The notes under the pieces: model-generated
Told to the model about the DNA's origin: nothing
The model's database searches: none
Seen by the model: only the letters and a program-made list of their open reading frames with translations
Part shown: piece by piece, positions 19,734-28,328 of the stretch
Position numbering within the stretch: the first letter of the stretch is position 1
Layout of the letters: each line of letters starts with the position of its first letter
Position numbers and translations under genes: made by a program
Assembly (NCBI RefSeq): GCF_040538665.1
Contig: NZ_JBEWXT010000001.1
Coordinates: forward strand, 1,328,501-1,392,500
Direction of reading: 5' to 3'
DNA: 64,000 nucleotides
Source of the DNA: Aureibaculum sp. 2308TA14-22
GTDB lineage: Bacteria > Bacteroidota > Bacteroidia > Flavobacteriales > Flavobacteriaceae

Positions 19734-22547
19734 TTAAAAACTATAATTTAGTTTTAGCAATGCTCTTCTTCTCAATACAGGAAAAACTATAAAGCTCTGA
19801 TCTGGATTCGCATTAATATATTCTTTAGTTGCCCCATTTGCACTAGCACCAAAACTATTTGCTCCGTAAAAGTTTGCCAATCCTTTGGAATTAAAGAGGT
19901 TTGATATCAAAAGATTTACTGATAGCTGCTTATTTATCTGATAACCGGTTCCAGCATTAAATACGCTATATGCTGGTAGTTGGAATCCATTAGCAACATT
20001 CCCTTCACGTTCACCCATAAATTTCCATTTTAAAAAAGCTGATAGTTTATTTTTTTGAAATTCACTGCTTAAATTAAACATCAGTTTTGGATTAAATGAA
20101 AGTGTGTTACCCGAATAATCAATAATAAGATCATCTGAAGTATCAACAGAGCCAGAAGCATCATAAATTTTCCAATCGGTAGCTTTGGCGTCTTGAATGA
20201 CTCCATTAAACCTAAAAGTGAAATTTTGTATGGGTGTATAAACACTTTCCCACTCTAGTCCCAGAGTATTTGAAGTATTAAACTGAATAGGAGTATAGAA
20301 AATACTATTGTCATCTGAATCAAATTCAAAATTGCTAGTACCTATATTTTTAAGTTGACTCCAAAAAACTGTGCTGGTAAACGAGAAGTTGTTAATGCTA
20401 AATTTAGCACCAATTTCCATTTGACTTATTTTTTGAACTTCACCTTTTTTATTTATAGGCACATTAGAAAAATTATTAAAATAATAATTCAATTCAGGAG
20501 CCTTATTACCTTGTGAAAATCTTGCAAATAATGAAGCATTGCCATCAATTTTATAATTGATTCCAGCGGAAAATGAGAGGTAATTATAGTTATAATTAAA
20601 GTTGTCTTTTTCTCCCGTAGGGGCTAAAACTCCACTATCATAAACCGTATTATTATTTCCATCAATACCACCATCTTGAGAAAACGGTGCAAAACGATCT
20701 TTACTGCCTTTGTGTTTAATGGTTTCGTAACGTAAACCCAAATCTAAATTGATTTTGTCTGAAATTTTCCAAAGGTCATTTACAAAAGCAGCTACTTGAC
20801 TTATGTTGGCCCTTGCATTTACAAAGAACAATCCGCCATAATTACTAATTCCGCTGTTATCTGACAAATCAATTATAGGCTGGTTAGGATTTTCAAGAGT
20901 AACGTGTAGCATTCTTGGATTTGGTTCATAAGTTACATACCCAAAACTTCCTTGCGTAAATTGAGAGGTATTAGAAAAGCCCAATGCAAAACCAGTCGTA
21001 ATGTCATGGTTTTCTAACTTTTTTCTTACTATAAATTGGTTCATCCATTCGTCAGCTTCATTTTCTTTGTACCATGCTGATGTGCCCATAATTGCATCAT
21101 TTGGTAATGTGCCATCTCCTAAATACTCAATAGCTTGACCAGCTAGGATACCACTGTTGTTAATGCGAGCAACTTCTGAACCTGATTTAGCATCCTTAAA
21201 AACTACTTGGCCAATTGGGAAATCGGCTCCACTAATAAAATATGCCAAAGGATTATTTAAAGAGACAAAAGCATTACTTATTGAGGTTTGCCAATTTGCA
21301 TCTTTGCTCGAAAATTTCAGGTTATTTCTTACAGACCAATTATTACCTAAATCTTGTGAAATATCAACTCCAAAAGCAAAATCTTTAGCATGTACTCCTT
21401 TAGAAGGATTAAAACTGTTTCTTTTATCTTGACTCAAATTTCTTCCATCGGGAATAGTAGCATTATAACTTGGCATCAGTAAAGATGTAGAACTAAAATT
21501 TTGTCCAAATGCAGGAGTAGGATCGTTCCAATTTCCTGCTGCTACACCAGTATATCTATTGGTGAAATCATCTAAAATTTTTGCATAAAATTTAAAATAG
21601 CCCCTGTCGTTCTGTTTCATCACATTAAATTTAAACTGCCCACCTTTACTGAAAGTAAAATCGGTATTTCTTGCCCCATCGTCAACTCTATAATGCCCAC
21701 CAGCGTTTAAAAACCAATTGTTGCCCAATGGACTACCAATATTGGCATCAATTTTATACAAATAATTGTTTTCACCTTGAAAGCCACTTGCTACCTGAAC
21801 ATCACCGCCAAACTCATTTCTAACGCTTCTTGAGATAAAATTATAAATACCTCCTGGGGCATTCATTGCTGTAATAGCAGCACTTCCTCCTCTAATAGCT
21901 TCTACTTTATTTGTTGTTAAATCCGAACGGTGAAAAAGATCTGGACTGTAATAAGAATGTTGCACAAGACTAACGGGCAACCCGTCCTCTTGTAATGAAA
22001 CATAATACCAACCCATATCATCTTCTGCAGAAGCCGAAATACCGCGAGTATAAACTCTGGTAAACACTTCACCTGCAGATGCATCTACAAATGTTCCAGT
22101 AACGTTTTGAAGTAAATCTGCAGTACCTTGTGGATAAACTTGTTGTAGCATTTTAGAATTTAATGTACTTACAGAAGTACTAGACTCAAGCTGAATTCTT
22201 GGGTCAAACGAACCTGTTACAACAACGTTTTGTAAGTTGAGCAAATCGTCTTCTAAAATAAAATTTAGTGTAATATCATTATCTGAAACTTTAATAGCCT
22301 CTTTGATTGTCTTATAACCTATAAAAGATAAAGTCAATGTATAACTGCCAGAAGAAATATTTTGAAACTTAAATTGACCATTAGCATCTGTTACTGTACC
22401 AATAAAAGATGGGCTTAGAACAATATTTACGTTTTCTAGAGGATTACCTTCAGTATTCTTTACTTCTCCCGTAATAGTATTTTGAGCATTTATAGTCTGA
22501 TAATACAAACCCGTTATAAGCAAGATGAAAAATAGTTTAATTTTCAT
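19734..22547 (-). CDS. TonB-dependent receptor with carboxypeptidase-regulatory-like domain
   Basis: A 937-residue outer-membrane receptor. After a signal peptide (TINAQN), a beta-sandwich carboxypeptidase-like domain (ITGEVKNTEGNPLENVNI to FIGYKT) precedes the plug (VVVTGSFDPR onward, with AIRGGSAAI and GGIYNF) and a 22-strand barrel ending LLKLNYSF. It imports an unknown ligand using TonB energy. No SusD partner is adjacent, so it is not a classical SusCD pair. It is the last gene of a minus-strand run after ald and a small DUF4258-like gene (27-bp gap). Confidence 0.93.
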   Translation of the reverse strand: MKIKLFFILLITGLYYQTINAQNTITGEVKNTEGNPLENVNIVLSPSFIGTVTDANGQFKFQNISSGSYTLTLSFIGYKTIKEAIKVSDNDITLNFILEDDLLNLQNVVVTGSFDPRIQLESSTSVSTLNSKMLQQVYPQGTADLLQNVTGTFVDASAGEVFTRVYTRGISASAEDDMGWYYVSLQEDGLPVSLVQHSYYSPDLFHRSDLTTNKVEAIRGGSAAITAMNAPGGIYNFISRSVRNEFGGDVQVASGFQGENNYLYKIDANIGSPLGNNWFLNAGGHYRVDDGARNTDFTFSKGGQFKFNVMKQNDRGYFKFYAKILDDFTNRYTGVAAGNWNDPTPAFGQNFSSTSLLMPSYNATIPDGRNLSQDKRNSFNPSKGVHAKDFAFGVDISQDLGNNWSVRNNLKFSSKDANWQTSISNAFVSLNNPLAYFISGADFPIGQVVFKDAKSGSEVARINNSGILAGQAIEYLGDGTLPNDAIMGTSAWYKENEADEWMNQFIVRKKLENHDITTGFALGFSNTSQFTQGSFGYVTYEPNPRMLHVTLENPNQPIIDLSDNSGISNYGGLFFVNARANISQVAAFVNDLWKISDKINLDLGLRYETIKHKGSKDRFAPFSQDGGIDGNNNTVYDSGVLAPTGEKDNFNYNYNYLSFSAGINYKIDGNASLFARFSQGNKAPELNYYFNNFSNVPINKKGEVQKISQMEIGAKFSINNFSFTSTVFWSQLKNIGTSNFEFDSDDNSIFYTPIQFNTSNTLGLEWESVYTPIQNFTFRFNGVIQDAKATDWKIYDASGSVDTSDDLIIDYSGNTLSFNPKLMFNLSSEFQKNKLSAFLKWKFMGEREGNVANGFQLPAYSVFNAGTGYQINKQLSVNLLISNLFNSKGLANFYGANSFGASANGATKEYINANPDQSFIVFPVLRRRALLKLNYSF

Positions 22548-22574
22548 TTTATTGATTTTTATAATTGAATTTTT

Positions 22575-22949
22575 TTACTTGGAAAAACTTAATCGTTGAA
22601 TGGTTACAATGGTATCACAATTTTCAACATAAATAGTTGCTTCCTTTTCTTTAATAAAACCATCAATCCAATAATAGCGACAAGGTTCTTGGCGGACTTT
22701 ACTTTTTGAAAAATCAATATCGCCTTTAAGCAATAGTTCTGCAACTTCGGTAGAATCTATATTTTCATCTTTAATCAGTTGAATGACCTCAGCATCATAA
22801 ACTCTATGTTTACTCCTTAAAATTTCTAACATTCTTGCATTGGGTAGGTAATTACAAGAGGCATCTTTACCGTTTAAAAAAAATAGTAGTAATAAAATCC
22901 CTAATGCAAATCCAAAACCAAAAAAGACAAAGCGACGTTTAATATCCAT
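22575..22949 (-). CDS. Small membrane-anchored protein, DUF4258-like
   Basis: A 124-residue protein with one N-terminal transmembrane helix (FFGFGFALGILLLLFF) and a soluble domain with three cysteines (ASCNYLP, EPCRYYW, VENCDTI). I recall similar proteins annotated DUF4258 next to alanine dehydrogenase in Flavobacteriaceae; that label is memory, not a search. It is 15 bp after ald on the same strand, so they are likely co-transcribed. Function unknown. Confidence 0.75.
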   Translation of the reverse strand: MDIKRRFVFFGFGFALGILLLLFFLNGKDASCNYLPNARMLEILRSKHRVYDAEVIQLIKDENIDSTEVAELLLKGDIDFSKSKVRQEPCRYYWIDGFIKEKEATIYVENCDTIVTIQRLSFSK

Positions 22950-22964
22950 TAAATGGTTTTAAAA

Positions 22965-24164
22965 TTAAAAAATAAGTAAGTTAATGTCGTTATAAGGTAA
23001 GCTAAACCAGTCGGCAACAGCTCTGTTGGTTAGAATGCCATGATAAAAATACATACCTCTTTGTAAACTCTTATCAAATCTTGCTGCATTTTCTATTCCA
23101 CCTTCATCTCCAATTTCTAACAAATATGGAGTAAAGATATTACTGATGGATAAAGAGGCAGTTCTTGAATACCGTGAAGGAATATTAGGTACGGCGTAAT
23201 GAATTACGCCATGTTTTACAAAAGTAGGTTTGTTATGCGTAGTAATTTCAGAAGTTTCAAAACAGCCACCGCTATCTATACTTACGTCAACAATAACGGC
23301 TCCATTTTTCATGGTCTGTACCATATCATCACTTACTAAAACTGGGGTTCTTGTTCTACCTCTAACTGCACCAATAGCTACATCACATCGCATTAAGGCT
23401 TTTTGTAACGTCTTGGGCTGAATTGTTGATGTATAAATCGGTTTCCCTAAATTATGTTGTAACCTTCTTAATTTAGTGACTGAACTATCAAATACTTTTA
23501 CTTGGGCTCCTAAGCCAATTGCTGAGCGAGCGGCAAATTCGCCAACAGTACCCGCACCTAAAATAACAACATCAGGCGGTGCTACACCACCAATATTCCC
23601 CAATAGTAATCCATTACCAACGCTACTGTTATTCATAAGCTCTGCGGCGATCAAAATAGAAGATGTTCCGGCAATTTCGCTTAATGATTTTACAACGGGA
23701 AATACACCATGCTCATCAGAAATGAAATCAAATGCAATGGCGGTTATTCTCTTTTTGGCTAAAGCCTCAAAATATTTTTTATGTTGTGTTTTTAATTGTA
23801 ATGCAGAAAACAGTACACTTTGAGGATTTATATATTCAATTTCTTTAAGTGATGGTGGTTCAACTTTTAAAATAAGGTTACAGCCAAAAACCTCTTCAGC
23901 ATCATAAGAAATTTTTGCTCCTGCCTCAGAGTATTCTGTATCTGTATAATTTGCACCTTCACCAGCAGTGGACTCAATTATTATTCTATGCCCTTGATTT
24001 GTTAACGCGGCAACTGCATCAGGTGTTAAACAAATACGTTTTTCTTGTAAATGTGTTTCTTTGGGAAGACCAATAAACAATTCACCTTTTTGCTTTTTAA
24101 TTTCAAGCATTTCAGGTTTTGGTAGTAATTGTTCTTTGCTAAATGGCGAAAATTGTTTACTCAT
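22965..24164 (-). CDS. ald: Alanine dehydrogenase
   Basis: A 399-residue enzyme with the AlaDH/PNT N-terminal domain (GLPKETHLQEKRICLTPDAV, and the LKVEPP loop with the substrate-site Lys) and an NAD-binding Rossmann domain (VVILGAGTVGEFAARSA). It catalyses reversible NAD-dependent oxidative deamination of L-alanine to pyruvate and ammonia. About 25 residues precede the conserved start of the family, as is usual for Flavobacteriaceae versions. It lacks the membrane domain of transhydrogenase, which excludes PntA. It follows tsaE by 45 bp. Confidence 0.93.
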   Translation of the reverse strand: MSKQFSPFSKEQLLPKPEMLEIKKQKGELFIGLPKETHLQEKRICLTPDAVAALTNQGHRIIIESTAGEGANYTDTEYSEAGAKISYDAEEVFGCNLILKVEPPSLKEIEYINPQSVLFSALQLKTQHKKYFEALAKKRITAIAFDFISDEHGVFPVVKSLSEIAGTSSILIAAELMNNSSVGNGLLLGNIGGVAPPDVVILGAGTVGEFAARSAIGLGAQVKVFDSSVTKLRRLQHNLGKPIYTSTIQPKTLQKALMRCDVAIGAVRGRTRTPVLVSDDMVQTMKNGAVIVDVSIDSGGCFETSEITTHNKPTFVKHGVIHYAVPNIPSRYSRTASLSISNIFTPYLLEIGDEGGIENAARFDKSLQRGMYFYHGILTNRAVADWFSLPYNDINLLIF

Positions 24165-24209
24165 TTTTTTGGTTATTTGCCCTCCGAAGCTTAAGCTTAG
24201 ACTGGTTGG

Positions 24210-24620
24210 TTATGGGTCAATTACTATTTTTCTACTTCCATCTTCATTCATTGACAATTGAATTTTTACAGCATTGAAAGGTAGTAAATTTTTAATATTC
24301 TCAGGCCATTCTACCAAGCACCAATTATTGCTGTCAAAATATTCCTCTACACCCATATCTAAAGCTTCTTCCTCTTCTGTAATCCTATAAAAATCAAAAT
24401 GATATATAGTTTCACCTTCTAGAGATTTATATTCATTAACTAAGGAGAATGTAGGAGAACTTACCACATCATTAACTTCTAGCTGTCTCACAATCTCCTT
24501 AATCAAGGTAGTTTTGCCCACTCCCATATCTCCATAAAAAAGGAGAACTTTATTAGTATGCGTTTTTATAATAGCAGTAGCTATTTCTGACAATTCAGCT
24601 AAGAAATAATTTTTATTCAT
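24210..24620 (-). CDS. tsaE: tRNA threonylcarbamoyladenosine biosynthesis ATPase TsaE
   Basis: A 136-residue P-loop ATPase with Walker A GDMGVGKTTLIK, the SSPTFSLVNEY segment and HFDFYRI followed by WCLVEWPENI, all TsaE hallmarks. It works with TsaB and TsaD to install t6A37 in ANN-decoding tRNAs. The yebC stop and this start form TAGTGATG; I place the start at the ATG (24620), although a GTG overlapping the stop is also possible. The tight junction implies translational coupling with yebC. Confidence 0.95.
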   Translation of the reverse strand: MNKNYFLAELSEIATAIIKTHTNKVLLFYGDMGVGKTTLIKEIVRQLEVNDVVSSPTFSLVNEYKSLEGETIYHFDFYRITEEEEALDMGVEEYFDSNNWCLVEWPENIKNLLPFNAVKIQLSMNEDGSRKIVIDP

Positions 24621-24622
24621 CA

Positions 24623-25339
24623 CTATTCTTCCATAGAATGATACACGTTTTGTACATCATCATCTTCCTCTAAACGTTCTAATAATTTTTCGACATCGGC
24701 TTTTTCTTCCTCACTTAATTTTTTGGTAGTAGTTGGTATACGCTCAAAGTCAGATGATAAAATTTCAATATTGTGTTCATCTAAGTATGCCTGAATAGCA
24801 CCAAATTGTTCAAAAGGAGCGTAGATCATCAGTCCGTCATCGTCTTCAAATATTTCTTCCACTTCAAAATCGATAAGTTCCAATTCCAATTCTTCCAAAT
24901 CCATTTTTAAATCTTCCGTTGAAATTCTAAAATTACAGGTATGGTCGAACATAAAAACCACAGAACCCGATGTGCCCAAATTACCATCGTATTTGGTAAA
25001 TGCAGCACGGACATTGGCTACCGTTCTGTTATTATTATCGGTTGCAGTTTCTACTAAAACCGCAATACCATGTGGGGCATAACCTTCGAACAACACTTCT
25101 TTATAATCTGCCGTGTTTTTATCAGATGCTTTTTTTATAGCACGCTCCACGTTGTCTTTTGGCATATTAGCGGCCTTGGCATTCTGAATGACCACGCGTA
25201 AACGCGAATTCGATTCAGGGTTTGGACCACCTTCTTTTACTGCCATTACAATATCCTTACCAATACGCGTAAAGGTTTTGGCCATGGCTGACCAACGTTT
25301 CATTTTCCGTGCTTTTCTAAATTCAAATGCTCTTCCCAT
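24623..25339 (-). CDS. yebC: YebC/PmpR family protein
   Basis: A 238-residue protein with the invariant family start MGRAFEFRKARKMKRW, then GGPNPESNSRLR and NMPKDNVERAIKKA, and an acidic C-terminal domain. YebC/PmpR proteins were described as transcription regulators; more recent work links this family to relief of ribosome stalling at proline-rich stretches. The sequence alone does not decide between them. It begins a minus-strand run with tsaE, ald and the DUF4258-like gene. A REP-like remnant lies about 60 bp upstream. Confidence 0.95.
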   Translation of the reverse strand: MGRAFEFRKARKMKRWSAMAKTFTRIGKDIVMAVKEGGPNPESNSRLRVVIQNAKAANMPKDNVERAIKKASDKNTADYKEVLFEGYAPHGIAVLVETATDNNNRTVANVRAAFTKYDGNLGTSGSVVFMFDHTCNFRISTEDLKMDLEELELELIDFEVEEIFEDDDGLMIYAPFEQFGAIQAYLDEHNIEILSSDFERIPTTTKKLSEEEKADVEKLLERLEEDDDVQNVYHSMEE

Positions 25340-25399
25340 GTTTTTGTAAAAAGTTTAATCTTCGATTTGTTTAATTGTAAATATGTTTGTGGTTTTTTC

Positions 25400-25425
25400 T
25401 GTCATTCCCGCGAAGGCGAGAATCT
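25400..25425. repeat. Short REP-like repeat (GTCATTCCCGCG type)
   Basis: TGTCATTCCCGCG (25400-25412) and the rest to GAGAATCT (25418-25425), a partial inverted repeat. It sits between yebC and the gene ending at 25451 and matches the remnant at 12635-12660. Confidence 0.55.
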
Positions 25426-25450
25426 GTTCGAGCCTTCTTCAAGGTTAATA

Positions 25451-26053
25451 TTACTCACACTCACGGTTATAGAAGTTTACTACCTCCTCAATATCTCTTC
25501 TTTTAAATTCTTTGTTCTCGATTTTCTTTACCAATTCAGGACAGTCCTTAAAATATTCTGATGCTCCTTTTTTAAAGTTTTTTTTAAATAAACTGCCTTG
25601 ACCACCTAAACGTGTAACAAATTCGTCACCTGCTCTACTAACGTAATAATGACTAATGGAAGGATTTACTGCTGGCGATATACCGTTGGACCCAATCACA
25701 AAGACCTTATTGTATTCGTTATAATCCAAATATAAATTAGCCTTACCATCCTCCATTAATTTCAGCAAACGGGGTAAAGTGTTCTTTTTGGTTTTTTTAA
25801 AATAGTAATGTGAATAGACTGTTGTTGAAAATGATTCTTTTTCATAAATTTCAATAGATTCAACATCATCAGGGGTATAAACTTTATATTTCGACTTTTT
25901 ATCTTTTCTAAATTTTATTCTAGCTCCTGACGTAATAATTTTAGCTAAACCCGTTATCTTACTACCATCCTTAAAGTGTAAAATTGCTTTTTCTTTTTGT
26001 GCCGTCATTGGCAAAACGAACAGAAATGCTGTAATTATTAATAGTTTTTTCAT
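25451..26053 (-). CDS. Uncharacterised exported protein
   Basis: A 200-residue protein with a signal peptide (FLFVLPMTAQK). The mature start AILHFKDGSKITGLAKII resembles the small beta-rich modules that open many Bacteroidota envelope proteins of unknown function. The C-terminal third is charged, with a CPELVKKIENKEF segment. I do not recognise a named family. It follows the gene at 26063-27118 by 9 bp, so the two are likely an operon. Confidence 0.7.
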   Translation of the reverse strand: MKKLLIITAFLFVLPMTAQKEKAILHFKDGSKITGLAKIITSGARIKFRKDKKSKYKVYTPDDVESIEIYEKESFSTTVYSHYYFKKTKKNTLPRLLKLMEDGKANLYLDYNEYNKVFVIGSNGISPAVNPSISHYYVSRAGDEFVTRLGGQGSLFKKNFKKGASEYFKDCPELVKKIENKEFKRRDIEEVVNFYNRECE

Positions 26054-26062
26054 TTAAAAAAA

Positions 26063-27118
26063 TTATTCTTGATGAATGAATGAGTGCTTATTGCCCTTTC
26101 TTAATGACTCTTTAGCCCGTTTATGCTGATCTTCAAACTTTTCTAAATCTGTTCCCTTACAAATGCCGTACGAGTAATGATATTTTAAAAGTTTCAAGTC
26201 TAAATCTCCAAATTTTATTTTTTGACCATTACAATTTGAAAAAACACTTTCGCAAGGAACTTTGGAAGTATTATAAAATTGTCCCAATGATCGAATAAAG
26301 GCTTTCATTAAATATATTTTATTAATTTTTACATTTTTGAACTTAGCCACATTAATTTCTAATTTTGTATCAAAAATTTTACTATCATTCCAAAAGGCTG
26401 AGTAATGAATATAGGTGTTTTTATTAAGATTTGGAGAATATCTGTACCTATGATCTTTATCAATTTGATAAACCAAATAATTCGATTCTTCTAGTCTTGA
26501 GACGATCGAAATGCTGAGGGAATCAATTTCTTTAGTTAATTTTTTAGATAGTTTTTTTATTACCTCTTTATATTCTTTATCTACAGATTTTGTAAAATAT
26601 AGTTTTATTGGTTTTTTCCAATAAATCATATAATCCTTTCGTTTATTTTTTTTAGATTGATGTTTGCGATAAACAATATCTTTGTAAATTTCCAATAATG
26701 TAGAATCTATTTCTTCATAGGGCACAGAAACGCCTTTTGGCTTATATCCTTTGACTAAAACTAGGGTGTCGTTTTTATTAAATTTAAAAGTTAATGAATC
26801 TGCTTTGGTTAAAGGTCTTTTAAAATGCTCCTTAAATGATTTTAAAGTCATGTAAGTTCTAGACTCACTTTTAAAGTTACTTGATTTAGACATCTTACTT
26901 TTAAATTTTTCAAAATCTTCTACTAATATTAAGGTGTCTTGACCATTAATTTTTAATTTATCATAGTCCTTTTTAGTTATATGTCTTTTATAAACACTTT
27001 CATACAATCTCAATGGGACATAGGCAGACCCGTCGGCATTATTTTTAATATGTCTTTGAGAAAAGCAATTAGGAATTGTTGTTAATAGAGTGATAGTAAA
27101 GTAAATGTATTTTTTCAT
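26063..27118 (-). CDS. Uncharacterised exported protein with an internal duplication
   Basis: A 351-residue protein with a signal peptide (cut near NCFSQR). Residues 33-67 and 89-123 are a gap-free internal repeat with 14 of 35 identical positions, each unit ending in a DTLxLV strand. The second half (from KKPIKLYFTKSVDKEYKEV) resembles, weakly, DUF2927-type extracytoplasmic domains. There is no catalytic motif I can name. The cysteines are in the C-terminal part (VPCESVFSNCNG, YGICKG). It shares an operon with the exported protein downstream. Confidence 0.68.
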   Translation of the reverse strand: MKKYIYFTITLLTTIPNCFSQRHIKNNADGSAYVPLRLYESVYKRHITKKDYDKLKINGQDTLILVEDFEKFKSKMSKSSNFKSESRTYMTLKSFKEHFKRPLTKADSLTFKFNKNDTLVLVKGYKPKGVSVPYEEIDSTLLEIYKDIVYRKHQSKKNKRKDYMIYWKKPIKLYFTKSVDKEYKEVIKKLSKKLTKEIDSLSISIVSRLEESNYLVYQIDKDHRYRYSPNLNKNTYIHYSAFWNDSKIFDTKLEINVAKFKNVKINKIYLMKAFIRSLGQFYNTSKVPCESVFSNCNGQKIKFGDLDLKLLKYHYSYGICKGTDLEKFEDQHKRAKESLRKGNKHSFIHQE

Positions 27119-27172
27119 ATAGTAATTTTTATAGTCTCCTTATGTCAAAAAAGAAATTTAACCTGACAAACT

Positions 27173-27232
27173 TCATACCTGCAACACCCCCAAATTAAAC
27201 TGTTTTTCAACTGTAGGTTACTCATTTGCATT
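27173..27232 (-). pseudogene. 3' remnant of an acyl-CoA carboxylase beta-subunit gene
   Basis: Read on the minus strand this non-coding stretch translates as AN-E-stop-PTVEKQFNLGVLQV-stop, against the C-terminus of the intact carboxylase at 34370-35998, which ends APIEKKFNLGVIQV. At DNA level 27175-27199 matches 34372-34396 at 23 of 25 positions. An in-frame TAA (27218-27220) and loss of all similarity beyond about 27232 show it is only a stub. It lies in the same orientation as the full gene, 7.2 kb away. Confidence 0.75.
27175..27199. repeat. Direct repeat, distal copy (att-like or duplication scar)
   Basis: ATACCTG-CAA-CACCCCCAAATTAAA; pairs with 34372-34396, which differs only at two positions (AAT for CAA). 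The repeats bound the block containing three esterases, an OmpA-like gene and a two-component system. Confidence 0.65.
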
Positions 27233-27274
27233 TGAAAAACTACAAATGTATAAATTTACCATGAGCCGTAAAAG

Positions 27275-27300
27275 CAAAAAAGCATCTGGTTTACAGATGC
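27275..27300 (-). terminator. Intrinsic terminator of the esterase operon
   Basis: On the minus strand GCATCTG (27300-27294), loop TAAAC, CAGATGC (27288-27282), then six T residues. It is 23 bp after the stop of the last esterase gene (27323). Confidence 0.85.
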
Positions 27301-27322
27301 TCATAGACTCAATTAATTAGCA

Positions 27323-28282
27323 TTACTTTTTCTTATCTTTAAAAAAATCCCATAATTCATAAGCCATTTCAATATCAGTATTTTGATTGCCAACAATGGA
27401 TTTAAAAAATTTACGATATTTTTCCTTTTTGCTAGGTTCTGTATGACCTCCATTAATTATCCTGCATAAAGTTACTTCTGTATTGTTGGTACCTTTTTTA
27501 TAGAGTAGTTTGGTTGCAGTACTTTTATCTTTTTTATCAATATCATCCATGCTATTTTCGATTGGGTTTTCAAAAATCCCGTTTCTTTTCACCCAATAGG
27601 CTATACTTTCTTCTGTCGATTTTACGAGACCCCTGCTAGAAGCCATTTGCCCACCTTCATAGGGTAGGATTGGATCAGCCGTACCGTTCATAAATAAAGC
27701 TGAAATAGGTATATTTGAATCCTTGCACTTTGAATTTTCTGGCATAGATGCTATTATTGCAGCAAAAGCGGTTATTTTTTCCGGTATTTCCATTGCCAAC
27801 CGCATTGCCATTTGTCCACCATTGGATACTCCAGCTACAAATACTTTATCTTCATTATGATTGTATTCTGTTTTAATTTTATCCAACAGTTGGCTAATGA
27901 ACAGGACATCATTGGATTCTGGGTTTCCTTCAACGTCATTTCTACAATCATTCCAGCCTCTTTTGTTATTAGTGCCTAAGTTTCCATTAGGCACGACTAC
28001 TATAAAATTATGTTGTTTTGCCAAATCAAGCCAGACTTTTTGAGGTGATTTTATACGTCTTTTCCCAATAACTTGATTATAACTTCCACGATTGCCGTGT
28101 AACAAAATAACAAGTGGCTTGTTAGGTTGTTTATTCGGCATATACATATGATATTCTCGTTTAGTTCCGTCAACGACTATCTTTTGATTTAAAATCAGGT
28201 TTTCGTTATTGGTTTGTGAAAGTGCTTTTTCACTGCAAAAAGCAATAAAAAGAACTAATAGGATAAGAGAATATTTTTTCAT
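27323..28282 (-). CDS. PHB-depolymerase/feruloyl-esterase family hydrolase (esterase 1 of 3)
   Basis: A 319-residue exported alpha/beta hydrolase of the polyhydroxybutyrate depolymerase/LpqC esterase family. It has a signal peptide (KALSQT), an oxyanion strand VILLHGNRG, the nucleophile elbow GVSNGG (GxSxG) and a late Asp/His pair (NGTADPILPYEGG and INGGHTEPS). Members cleave short-chain esters such as feruloyl or acetyl groups on plant or algal glycans. It is the last of three paralogues, nearest in sequence to 29340-30302 (shared GTNNTEVT, IEMA-Y/I-E-W motifs). Confidence 0.88.
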   Translation of the reverse strand: MKKYSLILLVLFIAFCSEKALSQTNNENLILNQKIVVDGTKREYHMYMPNKQPNKPLVILLHGNRGSYNQVIGKRRIKSPQKVWLDLAKQHNFIVVVPNGNLGTNNKRGWNDCRNDVEGNPESNDVLFISQLLDKIKTEYNHNEDKVFVAGVSNGGQMAMRLAMEIPEKITAFAAIIASMPENSKCKDSNIPISALFMNGTADPILPYEGGQMASSRGLVKSTEESIAYWVKRNGIFENPIENSMDDIDKKDKSTATKLLYKKGTNNTEVTLCRIINGGHTEPSKKEKYRKFFKSIVGNQNTDIEMAYELWDFFKDKKK

Positions 28283-28328
28283 AGAATTGTAATTATTTTA
28301 AAGTCTATAACCTATCATTATTTCCTTA

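Noticed and set aside
22575-24164. Transhydrogenase (PntA) instead of alanine dehydrogenase
   Set aside because: The protein has no C-terminal membrane segment and no pntB is adjacent.
27173-27232. A short protein-coding gene
   Set aside because: The frame is broken by a TAA at 27218-27220 and matches only the C-terminal end of the carboxylase, so I call it a remnant, not a gene.
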